Positions 1 to 6,406 of a DNA stretch of 7,833 nucleotides are shown here, piece by piece. Positions within the stretch are counted from its first letter, which is position 1. Each line of letters begins with the position of its first letter. Source of the DNA: Bryobacterales bacterium (lineage in GTDB: Bacteria > Cyanobacteriota > Vampirovibrionia > Obscuribacterales > Obscuribacteraceae); NCBI GenBank assembly GCA_903970295.1, contig CAJCHQ010000374.1, forward strand, positions 1 through 7,833. The letters run 5' to 3'. The translations under genes were made by a program, and so were the position numbers. The notes under the pieces are model-generated. The model saw nothing but the letters and a program-made list of their open reading frames with translations. It had not been told where the DNA came from and ran no database searches.

Positions 1-578
1 GACTTCATGTCGCTATTGTCCATTGCCAGATCGAGCCCTTTACCTACGTGTTGATTGAGAGTGCGCGCCCAATCCATAAAATTAAGTTGATCATCTTTAG
101 GCACCCCGAGCAGTTCACACAAGGTTCTCATCACAAATGGAGACGCCAAATCTGCGATGATTTCTGCTTCGTGCTTCGGCTCGACGGCCCGCCAAAGGTC
201 ATCAACAATGGACTTGACCTCGTCTTTCATGGCACTCACAGTTTGAGGTGTGAAAGCCTTATTCACGACCGCCCGTATGCGAGTATGATCTGGCGGGTCG
301 AGGTGAACCAACCAGCGAGAGCGCGCTTTGACAAAGGTCTTTTGCTGCTCGGTGAGTTTTTCACTACCTCCGATCGCTTGCCATAAACGCATACCTTTAA
401 CGAAGCGCCGATCTCTCAAAATCGCCTGACCTTGCTCGTAGCCAGTAACGAGCCAATACTGCCCGCCTTCGCTCCACCAGACGGGTGCCTCTTCTCTGAG
501 TTTAGTCAGGGCCGGATAAGGATCACGAACAAATGCATCAGTCTCCGGTCGGAAAGGATCTTGCAATGTTGACCGCAC
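1..578 (-). CDS. Cytochrome P450, N-terminal part (runs off left edge)
   Basis: Reverse-strand translation from a GTG at 578-576 stays open to base 1, giving 192 residues plus two bases. The start of the mature fold is visible: a DPFRPETDAFVRDPYPAL-type N-terminus (7-24), a WLVTGYE beta segment (42-48), and the C-helix signature DPPDHTRIR (94-102). In that signature His98 and Arg102 sit where bacterial P450s contact the heme propionates. It is followed by VVNKAFTPQTV (104-114) and a CELLGVP helix (154-160). Bacterial P450s are about 400 residues, so roughly half is present; the I-helix oxygen-activation motif and the heme Cys loop lie outside the window. There is no signal or membrane anchor, which fits a soluble bacterial enzyme that needs separate redox partners. 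An in-frame TAG lies just upstream of the GTG, and GAGGGG sits 6 bases before it, which supports this start. The gene follows the 549-residue unknown protein after 25 bases. The P450 family assignment is firm; the substrate and subfamily are unknown. Confidence 0.9.
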   Translation of the reverse strand, partial: MRSTLQDPFRPETDAFVRDPYPALTKLREEAPVWWSEGGQYWLVTGYEQGQAILRDRRFVKGMRLWQAIGGSEKLTEQQKTFVKARSRWLVHLDPPDHTRIRAVVNKAFTPQTVSAMKDEVKSIVDDLWRAVEPKHEAEIIADLASPFVMRTLCELLGVPKDDQLNFMDWARTLNQHVGKGLDLAMDNSDMK

Positions 579-584
579 GAACTA

Positions 585-590
585 CCCCTC
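585..590 (-). promoter_or_regulatory. Ribosome binding site of the P450 gene
   Basis: The reverse strand reads GAGGGG followed by a 6-base spacer and then GTG. This strong Shine-Dalgarno match decides the non-ATG start. It lies in the 25-base gap after the stop codon of the upstream gene. Confidence 0.7.
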
Positions 591-603
591 AAAACTCCCT
601 GGA

Positions 604-2253
604 TTATGGCTTGTCATACACCTGCATGCCGTTCAGCAGTGAATTGAATTGGCTGAAATCGACCTGGTTAGCACCCATCTGCCAGACACCTGCTTGCCAG
701 GGACCGGAGCTGTCGACAATTTCTATTCCACAATCCGTCATATCTTTCAAAGCCTGCACAGTGTTGGCATCGGCATTCGGATGGGCTGCCAACCAGGCAT
801 CTGCCTGCTGCTGCGTCGGTTTAATTATCTCACCCTCTTGCAGCGGACCGTTGTTCCCAGCGGGAATGTCCGAATTACCATTTGTGGGGAAGGCGCCCGG
901 ATTTCCCTGTTTGGCCCAGGCAAAAGGAATGGCCATTATCAGCCTGTGCGTCCCGTTCTCCGGACTGATGGCGGAGAGCAATTTAGTTACATCAGCTGCT
1001 GTGCCACCATTTGTGCCGTCACCATTTAAATTACCAATGTTGACCGTGCCCACTTTTCCCTGGGCCAAGGTTTGTCCCAACCAAATATCGTAATACTTGC
1101 CGTCGGCACCTTCAATGACGGCAGATCCGTCAGTATTGGTTTTCGAAATTTGCTGCTCCAGTGAGGCAAACCCACCGTCGGGGATGGGTATTTTGACCTG
1201 AGTACCGGCGACCCAGGATGCTTGCTCTGTGACGGTAACGTATCCATTATCTTTGGTTGCTCGAGCAAAGGCCACTCCGACTTGACCGGGTATGGGCGCA
1301 CCAAAACCGATGCTTGTATCTACACCCAGGCTTTGCAATGTGCCAATCGGAGCGCTGGTCGGCGCTGAGCCATAAGGCCCGCCCTGGAGAACTTGTTCAC
1401 CATCAATGAATAAACCGTTGCCTCCATTGGTGCCACCACCTGTAGAGCCACCGCTCGAGCCGTCACCACCAGGGGTCGGAGTGGGAGTGGGAGAAGGAGT
1501 TGGTATTGGTGAGGGCGGGGGAGTTACAGGAGTCACAGGCACTGGCACTTCGCCCCCAGGATTTCCAGGTGTGGGAGACACCGGCGCCGGTTTTTCGCCC
1601 CCAGGATTTCCGGGTGTGGGCGCCAATGGCGCCGGTTTCTCAACTGGCGGACTGCTAAATTTATTGTTCAACTCCGCGTAGGTAAGCATGTCTGTCATGA
1701 CATCGTTTTTATTAAGCGAGTCAGTCAATTGCGTGGCAAATTTCAACTGCTCGGATGGATTGCTGTGGCCGGCGTCGAAGCGAGAGATCGCGTCCGCATA
1801 TTCCTGGAAAGCGCTGCCAGCAGAATTTTTCTGGAAGTCAGACATAATCTTCGTCGCATCGGCATTTGCCCGTTGTTCGATAGAAACAGGCAGCGAGTGC
1901 TTTCCTTTATCGCTCGAGGAATTATGGGTCGAAGAATCATGGGTCGAACCGGGAGCAGTAATTTTATGCTCAGGAGTAGATGACTTATCGTGTTCGTGAG
2001 TCTTGTGCGCGGAGTTTTTTTTGCTCTGGTGATCAATCAAATTATGCTGCGTTCCATAAAGCATGACTTCGGGCAAGTGACCTCCGTCGACAAGCTTTTG
2101 TATGGCTTCGAAATTCTGCTGAGGGTCCTGCGCATATTTATTGGCATCGGCATTCAGCTGTCGCACAAAGCTAGAATATGCTGATCCAGATTTATTATTG
2201 GAAGTAACAGCGGAATCACCAGATTTGACCGCTGTCGATTCAATATTAGCCAT
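604..2253 (-). CDS. Unknown 549-residue protein with duplicated N-terminal module and Pro-rich linker
   Basis: I do not recognise the family. The ATG at 2253 has a GGAGGTG site 8 bases upstream. Parts seen: (a) residues 27-62, a helical module with NADANK at 34-39; (b) residues 75-120, a hydrophilic His/Ser/Lys stretch; (c) residues 122-168, a second copy of the module with NADATK at 130-135; (d) residues 200-280, a Pro/Thr then Gly/Ser linker containing two 15-residue units (205-219, 220-234) and a PTPSPTPTPTP run; (e) residues 281-549, a probable globular domain rich in Gly, Asn and Trp with a single Cys (508). Residues 408-421 (NLNGDG...D) resemble a calcium-binding loop. There is no N-terminal hydrophobic signal and no membrane segment, although Pro/Gly linkers of this kind are common in exported or surface proteins. 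A non-classical export route or a cytoplasmic scaffold are both possible. The P450 start lies 25 bases downstream, so an operon is likely. The reading frame is certain; the function is not inferable. Confidence 0.85.
   Translation of the reverse strand: MANIESTAVKSGDSAVTSNNKSGSAYSSFVRQLNADANKYAQDPQQNFEAIQKLVDGGHLPEVMLYGTQHNLIDHQSKKNSAHKTHEHDKSSTPEHKITAPGSTHDSSTHNSSSDKGKHSLPVSIEQRANADATKIMSDFQKNSAGSAFQEYADAISRFDAGHSNPSEQLKFATQLTDSLNKNDVMTDMLTYAELNNKFSSPPVEKPAPLAPTPGNPGGEKPAPVSPTPGNPGGEVPVPVTPVTPPPSPIPTPSPTPTPTPGGDGSSGGSTGGGTNGGNGLFIDGEQVLQGGPYGSAPTSAPIGTLQSLGVDTSIGFGAPIPGQVGVAFARATKDNGYVTVTEQASWVAGTQVKIPIPDGGFASLEQQISKTNTDGSAVIEGADGKYYDIWLGQTLAQGKVGTVNIGNLNGDGTNGGTAADVTKLLSAISPENGTHRLIMAIPFAWAKQGNPGAFPTNGNSDIPAGNNGPLQEGEIIKPTQQQADAWLAAHPNADANTVQALKDMTDCGIEIVDSSGPWQAGVWQMGANQVDFSQFNSLLNGMQVYDKP
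1552..1641 (-). repeat. Two tandem 45-base repeats coding a Pro/Gly linker
   Basis: Bases 1552-1596 and 1597-1641 match at 39 of 45 positions by direct comparison. They encode EKPAPxxPTPGNPGG twice (residues 205-219 and 220-234 of the 549-residue protein). A degenerate third unit begins EVPVPVTP. The near-identity of the DNA points to recent slippage or unequal exchange in the linker. Confidence 0.85.
1919..1948 (-). repeat. Two tandem 15-base repeats in the His/Ser-rich stretch
   Basis: Bases 1919-1933 and 1934-1948 differ at one base (gaattatgggtcgaa versus gaatcatgggtcgaa). On the coding strand they give STHDS/STHNS-like units around residues 103-112. This is an in-frame low-complexity duplication inside the 549-residue protein. 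Confidence 0.7.
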
Positions 2254-2473
2254 AAAAAATGCACCTCCAGGCGAAGGGATAAAGTGAATTTGTGAGCCAG
2301 CGCCAAAGCTAAGTGGTAAGCAGAAACCTGTTGAGATGTGCTTTGCGATTCCCGATGTTCGTAATCTTACGCAGTGTTTGGTACATTATTGGTTCAGTAA
2401 ATCGCCCACATTAATATCTCTGCGAACAAGCGTTCCGCCTTGGCTTTTAGCATTCATCGAATATAGTCCACGA
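2254..2473 (-). other. Intergenic leader between HK-B and the 549-residue protein
   Basis: This 220-base stretch lies between the HK-B stop and the next start on the same strand. Apart from the ribosome binding site at its downstream end I see no convincing promoter or intrinsic terminator. A bulged hairpin (2422-2438) has no T-run. One small ORF is possible on the reverse strand at 2457-2386 (ATG to TAA, 23 codons, MNAKSQGGTLVRRDINVGD...), with no good ribosome binding site. The gap length suggests that the 549-residue protein has its own promoter rather than relying only on the kinase operon, but this cannot be proven here. Confidence 0.5.
2262..2268 (-). promoter_or_regulatory. Ribosome binding site of the 549-residue protein
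   Basis: The reverse strand reads GGAGGTG, then the 8-base spacer CATTTTTT, then ATG at 2253. This is close to the ideal Shine-Dalgarno sequence and confirms the start. Confidence 0.75.
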
Positions 2474-4324
2474 TCAATCCGACAATTTAGGAACCGTAAA
2501 CCAGAAGCGGCTACCTTTGCCGGCTTCACTTTCGACACCAATCACGCCCCCATGTTGCTCGATAATCGCTTTGCATATAGCAAGACCGAGTCCGGTACCT
2601 TGCTTTTGATTGGCACCGCCGACTTGATGGAAGCGTTCAAAGATGGCCTCTCTTTGGTTCTCCGGCAATCCTGGCCCTTGATTGATCACTGAAATTTCGC
2701 ACCATGCATGACCACGATCTTTGCAGCTTATTTGCACCTTCTCACCTGGCGGGGAGTATTTGATCGCATTCGCGATCAGGTTTACCAAAACCTGCACCAG
2801 CCGCCCGGGGTCAGCCGCCACCCTGAAGTCTGTCTGTTCACTAATCAGTTGAACCTCATGCTCGCTTGCAAATTCCTTCAGAGCATCGACTGCTTGCCCA
2901 ATCAGCCTGGAAAGAGCTCCATCCTCTAACATTAGTGTGATCTTGCCTGATTCAACTTTCTCGAGATCGAGCAAATCATTGATCAAATTGATCAGGCGGA
3001 GTACATTCGATTCCGCGCGAGTGGCAGATTCTTTCGCGTTGTTTGGAATAGGGCCTAGAGCGTCCATTTTCAACAATGTCAAAAAGCCACGCACAGAAGT
3101 GAGGGGGGCTCTCAATTCGTGGCTGACGATCGAAACGAAAGATTGCCTTAGTTGCTGGATTTCAAATCTCTCTCTAACGTCGAGGATGCTGATCAGAGTG
3201 CGTGCCGCTGCCGGTGTCGCAAATTCCGCCGCAGTAATTTCTACGTGCAGTTCCGCCCCGTCTTTCTGGTAACATGTCTGCTCGAAGACTTTTCCTGCGC
3301 TGATCAGATCGACCAGAGATTTGCCTCCCTCGAGACCCTTATCGGTCCGAGAAAATAATATTGAAATCGGCTTATTTGCTAGTTCTGCAGGCGAATAATC
3401 GAGCATTTTTAGTATGGCAATATTGGCATATTCAATGATCGCACTATCACCGATGTGGCGAAGCATAATCAAGCCAACCGGCAACAGTTCAACAATTGCA
3501 CGCAGCCGTTTTTCGCTCGCCTCTAGAACCGCCCGCTCTCGATTGATATTATCGACGCTTTGATGAAATACCCAATCAAGATCAGACAATTCATCTTCGC
3601 CCTTGAGCGGCGGGAGCAGGTCTTGATTGTCTCCGAATCTATGCGCATTAGAGACAATTACATCGATTTTGCCGACAATCATTTGAAAGAAATAGAAAGC
3701 TATGGCGAGCGCCGCCAATCCATGAATGACAATAAAGACACCTAGCGATTTCTTGAGATTGACTCTTTGTTGACGCTCTGACACTGGACTCTCTCTCAGA
3801 ATTTCATGTTCGCTCTGCAGGAAAATAGTGAGCGCATCGATCATGTCGTCACCTGTGATGCGCAGTCTATCGGCCAAGCCAATGGGCACAGCCGTATTTT
3901 TCGTGCCAGGCGCCGCCTCGTCTAGGATGCGCACGGATTGCTCGGACAACTCCACCAGCTGCCTGAATCTCCGGTGCACTGAATCGAATTTGTCGAGCTG
4001 CTCAGGAGATTTGACCAAGCTTTTGCGCAATGAATCGAAAATCGCTTCAGCTGCGGCGATTGCCCCTACGAATTCCTCTCGATAAGCGGGAGCTTGTTGC
4101 AACGAATATCTGGCTCCCGATCTTGCTGCTAAGAAAAGCAACTGATCTAATTTGTTACAGCGATCGATAACAGAGCGCGTCTCCTCAATATTCGTTTCCT
4201 CTGTCTCTACTTGCTCAAGAAGAACCGCCTGAATACCATAGAAAGTAAGTTCAAGAATGAGCATAAGGGCGACCAACAAGATCCCTTGCTTGCGCAAACT
4301 TAAAACTCTGTTTGCAAAAGTCAT
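2474..4324 (-). CDS. Membrane sensor histidine kinase HK-B (HAMP-PAS-HisKA-HATPase)
   Basis: A 616-residue sensor kinase that would autophosphorylate on His and pass the phosphate to a response regulator. Order of parts: TM1 about 14-34; an all-helical extracytoplasmic region of about 155 residues (CHASE3-like in look); TM2 about 194-214; HAMP about 216-265; PAS about 268-388; HisKA with SHELRAP, phospho-acceptor His402; HATPase with N-box NLIANAIKYS (N515, N519), G1 box NQGPG (548-552), F-box FERF, G2 box GTGLGL (576-581). Two residues are unusual. Ala406 replaces the Thr/Asn that HisKA kinases use for phosphatase activity, and Asn548 replaces the usual G1 Asp. I chose the ATG at 4324 because it overlaps the HK-A stop as ATGA and leads straight into TM1. 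A longer frame to a TTG at 4399 adds only 25 polar residues that overlap HK-A. There is no clear Shine-Dalgarno, so translation is probably coupled to HK-A. HK-B is a paralogue of HK-A, and residues 578-597 are identical in both. Confidence 0.93.
   Translation of the reverse strand: MTFANRVLSLRKQGILLVALMLILELTFYGIQAVLLEQVETEETNIEETRSVIDRCNKLDQLLFLAARSGARYSLQQAPAYREEFVGAIAAAEAIFDSLRKSLVKSPEQLDKFDSVHRRFRQLVELSEQSVRILDEAAPGTKNTAVPIGLADRLRITGDDMIDALTIFLQSEHEILRESPVSERQQRVNLKKSLGVFIVIHGLAALAIAFYFFQMIVGKIDVIVSNAHRFGDNQDLLPPLKGEDELSDLDWVFHQSVDNINRERAVLEASEKRLRAIVELLPVGLIMLRHIGDSAIIEYANIAILKMLDYSPAELANKPISILFSRTDKGLEGGKSLVDLISAGKVFEQTCYQKDGAELHVEITAAEFATPAAARTLISILDVRERFEIQQLRQSFVSIVSHELRAPLTSVRGFLTLLKMDALGPIPNNAKESATRAESNVLRLINLINDLLDLEKVESGKITLMLEDGALSRLIGQAVDALKEFASEHEVQLISEQTDFRVAADPGRLVQVLVNLIANAIKYSPPGEKVQISCKDRGHAWCEISVINQGPGLPENQREAIFERFHQVGGANQKQGTGLGLAICKAIIEQHGGVIGVESEAGKGSRFWFTVPKLSD
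4321..4324 (-). promoter_or_regulatory. ATGA stop/start overlap joining HK-A and HK-B
   Basis: On the reverse strand the HK-B ATG (4324-4322) overlaps the HK-A TGA (4323-4321). With no clear ribosome binding site upstream, reinitiation by ribosomes finishing HK-A is the likely way HK-B is made, which would keep the two sensors in a linked ratio. Confidence 0.75.
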
Positions 4325-6288
4325 ATTTTTGAAAGTCTCGGGTCGTTCTTTAAGCGCAGTTCTTCGACACCGGTTGATGTGCCGGGTATCCTGAACCAAA
4401 AACGGCTTCCCTTTTGGACTCTGTTATCTACACCAATTACGCCACCATGTTGCTCGATAATTGCTTTGCAGATCGCCAGCCCCAGCCCGCTCCCATGTTT
4501 TTGATTAGCGCCACCAACTTGATAGAAGCGCTCGAACACTGCCGCCCTCTGTGCTTCTGGAATCCCAGGGCCCTCGTCCGTGATCGAAATCTCGCCGCCA
4601 TCGCTCGTCATTTGCCGCCAACTAATACATACTTCGCCGCCAGAAGGAGAGTATTTGATGGCGTTGGAAGTGAGGTTGACCAGCACTTGCAAAAGACGGT
4701 TGGAGTCAGCAAAGATATGGCTTTCTGGTGGGCATTCAACTTTCAGGTGAACCTTATGCTCGTCGGCATTTTCCTGCATCGTGTCGACAGTTTGCTTGAT
4801 CAGAGCCGCGACAGCGAATAGCGAGCGGTCTAACTTTATCGTTCCCGATTCTACTTTTTCAAGGTCGAGCAGGTCGCTGATCAGGTTGATTAGTCCGACT
4901 ACATTTGCTTCTGCTCGGCTCGCCGCATGTACAGTCTTGTCGGTAAGTTCTCCAAACGCGCCCATTTGCAGCAAAGTGAGAAATCCACGAACTGAAGTTA
5001 GAGGGGTTCTGAGCTCGTGGCTGACGATGGCCACGAATGACTGCCTGAGCTGTTGGATTTCCATTCTTTCGCTGACGTCAATGAGCGTGACCAGAACGCG
5101 TGGTCCAACCGGGAGGTTGATATCGGAAGCGGTGATTTGCACATATCTTTCGAGTCCCGATTTCGCGTAGCAAACGCACTCGATTATCCCCGTCTTGGCA
5201 TCGGTAAGCCACTCGGTTCGATTTGACTGCTTCTTTGACTCAGCGCTCTGCGCTGCGCTCGCGTTGGAGTCAACAGTGCCGGAACCTGGGATAGCGAACA
5301 AGAGCGAAAATGGTTGTCCGGAAAGCTCGGAAACCGAGTAATCAAGCGAATCCAGTATTGTCTTGTTGGCGTGTTCGATGATATATGAGCCGCTCAGGTT
5401 GCGAATCACGATCACTCCCACCGGCAAAGTTTCCATCATGGCACGAATTCGTTCTTCACTCAGTTTCAGTTTTTGTTGCTCTCTCCTGACAGTATTAGCC
5501 ATATGGCTCAACACCTGATCGAGATAGGCCAGCTCGTCTTTGCCCGCTATGGTGGCGTTCAGGGCTTGACCTTCAGCCAATTTGTGAGCGTTTTGGATCA
5601 AAATGTCGACCTTGACAAAAATGTTGCGCAGGAAAAAATAGGCTGACCAGAGGATGATCAACGTATTGACCAGCACTGCAACAAGGAAGAGTTTCTTCAG
5701 ATTGGCTCTCGCCTGCCGGGGACCTTCGAGATCGGTCCTCAGAGCGATTCGTTCGCTCTCGGTGAAGACAATCAGTTGGGCATTCAATTTGTCGCAAGCA
5801 GCGCGAGCTTCCACAATCAATCTGAATGGAATCAGGGCTAATTCGTGACTGGGAGGCGCCTGGCGCGCAATAGACATAGCTTGGTGGCACAGGTCGACAG
5901 TATGAGCGTAGTCCTGTTGCACGACCTGGAGTCTCTGTGATTGGGCTGAATATCCTTTGAGACTGTCTCTCAAGGACGCGAAGATACTTTCAGCTGTGCG
6001 CACGGAACTTTCAAATTTATAATATTGAAGTTCCTCTTTGGTGAATGTGTATTTCGTGCCGGCGTTTTGTGCCGCATAGATTAGCTCCTGCAATCTGGTG
6101 CAGCGATCGAGGATGTTTCGTGCGACTTCGAGCTGTTTGGATTCTGTTTCCACTTTTTCCAAAAGTAGCCCTTGCGCACCAAAAAAAACGAACTCCAAAA
6201 TCAGTATCAACGAGATGAGGAAGAGTCCCTGAACTTTCAGGGGGAAGTCAGACAGCGCTATTTGGATCTTTGGCAAGCTCAATTCCAC
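4321..6288 (-). CDS. Membrane sensor histidine kinase HK-A (HAMP-PAS-HisKA-HATPase)
   Basis: A 655-residue sensor kinase, first gene of the kinase operon. Order of parts: TM1 about 18-40; a helical extracytoplasmic region of about 155 residues (CHASE3-like); TM2 about 199-220; HAMP about 221-273 with a KLAEG...GKDEL core; PAS about 277-410, with a polar Ser/Lys-rich insert near 338-358 that HK-B lacks; HisKA with SHELRTP, phospho-acceptor His424 and Thr428; HATPase with N-box NLTSNAIKYS (N538, N542), G1 DEGPG (571-575), F-box FERF, G2 GSGLGL (599-604). All catalytic boxes look intact, and Thr428 fits a kinase/phosphatase. The first in-frame start after an upstream TGA is GTG at 6288. AGGA lies 13 bases before it, which is far, so TTG at 6282 or 6276 is possible; TM1 is complete in every case. 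It is transcribed divergently from the response regulator at 6407, its most likely partner. The ligand is unknown. Confidence 0.93.
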   Translation of the reverse strand: MELSLPKIQIALSDFPLKVQGLFLISLILILEFVFFGAQGLLLEKVETESKQLEVARNILDRCTRLQELIYAAQNAGTKYTFTKEELQYYKFESSVRTAESIFASLRDSLKGYSAQSQRLQVVQQDYAHTVDLCHQAMSIARQAPPSHELALIPFRLIVEARAACDKLNAQLIVFTESERIALRTDLEGPRQARANLKKLFLVAVLVNTLIILWSAYFFLRNIFVKVDILIQNAHKLAEGQALNATIAGKDELAYLDQVLSHMANTVRREQQKLKLSEERIRAMMETLPVGVIVIRNLSGSYIIEHANKTILDSLDYSVSELSGQPFSLLFAIPGSGTVDSNASAAQSAESKKQSNRTEWLTDAKTGIIECVCYAKSGLERYVQITASDINLPVGPRVLVTLIDVSERMEIQQLRQSFVAIVSHELRTPLTSVRGFLTLLQMGAFGELTDKTVHAASRAEANVVGLINLISDLLDLEKVESGTIKLDRSLFAVAALIKQTVDTMQENADEHKVHLKVECPPESHIFADSNRLLQVLVNLTSNAIKYSPSGGEVCISWRQMTSDGGEISITDEGPGIPEAQRAAVFERFYQVGGANQKHGSGLGLAICKAIIEQHGGVIGVDNRVQKGSRFWFRIPGTSTGVEELRLKNDPRLSKI

Positions 6289-6347
6289 TCGAGAACCACA
6301 GTCCTGACAGCAATGAAAGGTGATTCATTAGTATGTTATGGTAAAAA

Positions 6348-6376
6348 GTGACCTGGAAGTTGATTGACGATAAAAA
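6348..6376 (+). promoter_or_regulatory. Candidate promoter of the response regulator
   Basis: GTGACC (6348-6353, 4 of 6 matches to TTGACA) is followed after 17 bases by TAAAAA (6371-6376, 4 of 6 matches to TATAAT). This would start transcription roughly 20-25 bases before the ATG at 6407. An alternative pair, TTGACG (6364-6369) with TATCTA (6386-6391), has a better -35 but a poorer -10 and would leave almost no leader. Confidence 0.3.
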
Positions 6377-6392
6377 TCTAGTGGCTATCTAC

Positions 6393-6396
6393 GGAG
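6393..6396 (+). promoter_or_regulatory. Ribosome binding site of the response regulator
   Basis: GGAG lies 10 bases before the ATG at 6407. This is a moderate match at slightly long spacing, the only candidate near this start. Confidence 0.5.
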
Positions 6397-6406
6397 TTCG
6401 GTTTTC

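Larger units (their letters stand above)
6289..6406. promoter_or_regulatory. Divergent control region between HK-A and the response regulator
   Basis: This 118-base gap must hold the start signals for both directions. On the plus strand a candidate sigma70-type promoter is present (separate entry). For the minus strand only weak -10-like TAACAT/TACTAAT sequences are visible, near 6327-6339, without a good -35. Two similar 13-mers on the plus strand (6318-6330 and 6358-6370, 9 of 13 matching, 40 bases apart) could be regulator sites. The shared region makes autoregulation by the regulator plausible, but this is inference. Confidence 0.55.

Noticed and set aside
48..386. Plus-strand ORF of 112 codons
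   Set aside because: It is the antisense shadow of the P450, whose DPPDHTRIR motif lies on the minus strand.
533..1093. Plus-strand ORF of 186 codons
   Set aside because: It lies opposite the 549-residue gene and the P450 start, has no recognisable domain, and its composition is what the antisense of those genes gives.
1406..1681. Plus-strand Gly/Val/Pro-rich ORF resembling an elastin-like protein
   Set aside because: It is the antisense reading of the Pro/Gly linker repeats on the minus strand, which has the convincing start and ribosome binding site.
2422..2438. Hairpin gcgaacaagcgttccgc as a terminator after HK-B
   Set aside because: The stem is bulged and short, and no T-run follows it on the reverse strand.
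4325..4399. Longer HK-B start at TTG 4399
   Set aside because: It adds 25 polar residues overlapping the HK-A coding end; the ATG at 4324 with ATGA overlap leads straight into the first membrane segment as in HK-A.
2536..4470. Direct DNA repeat (2536-2575 and 4431-4470) as a mobile or recombination repeat
   Set aside because: The similarity falls exactly on the conserved C-terminal HATPase segment of the two paralogous kinases, so gene duplication and protein conservation explain it.
5573..5890. Minus-strand 105-codon ORF and other internal ORFs inside the kinases
   Set aside because: They are in shadow frames within continuous kinase domains and have no ribosome binding site or recognisable motif.
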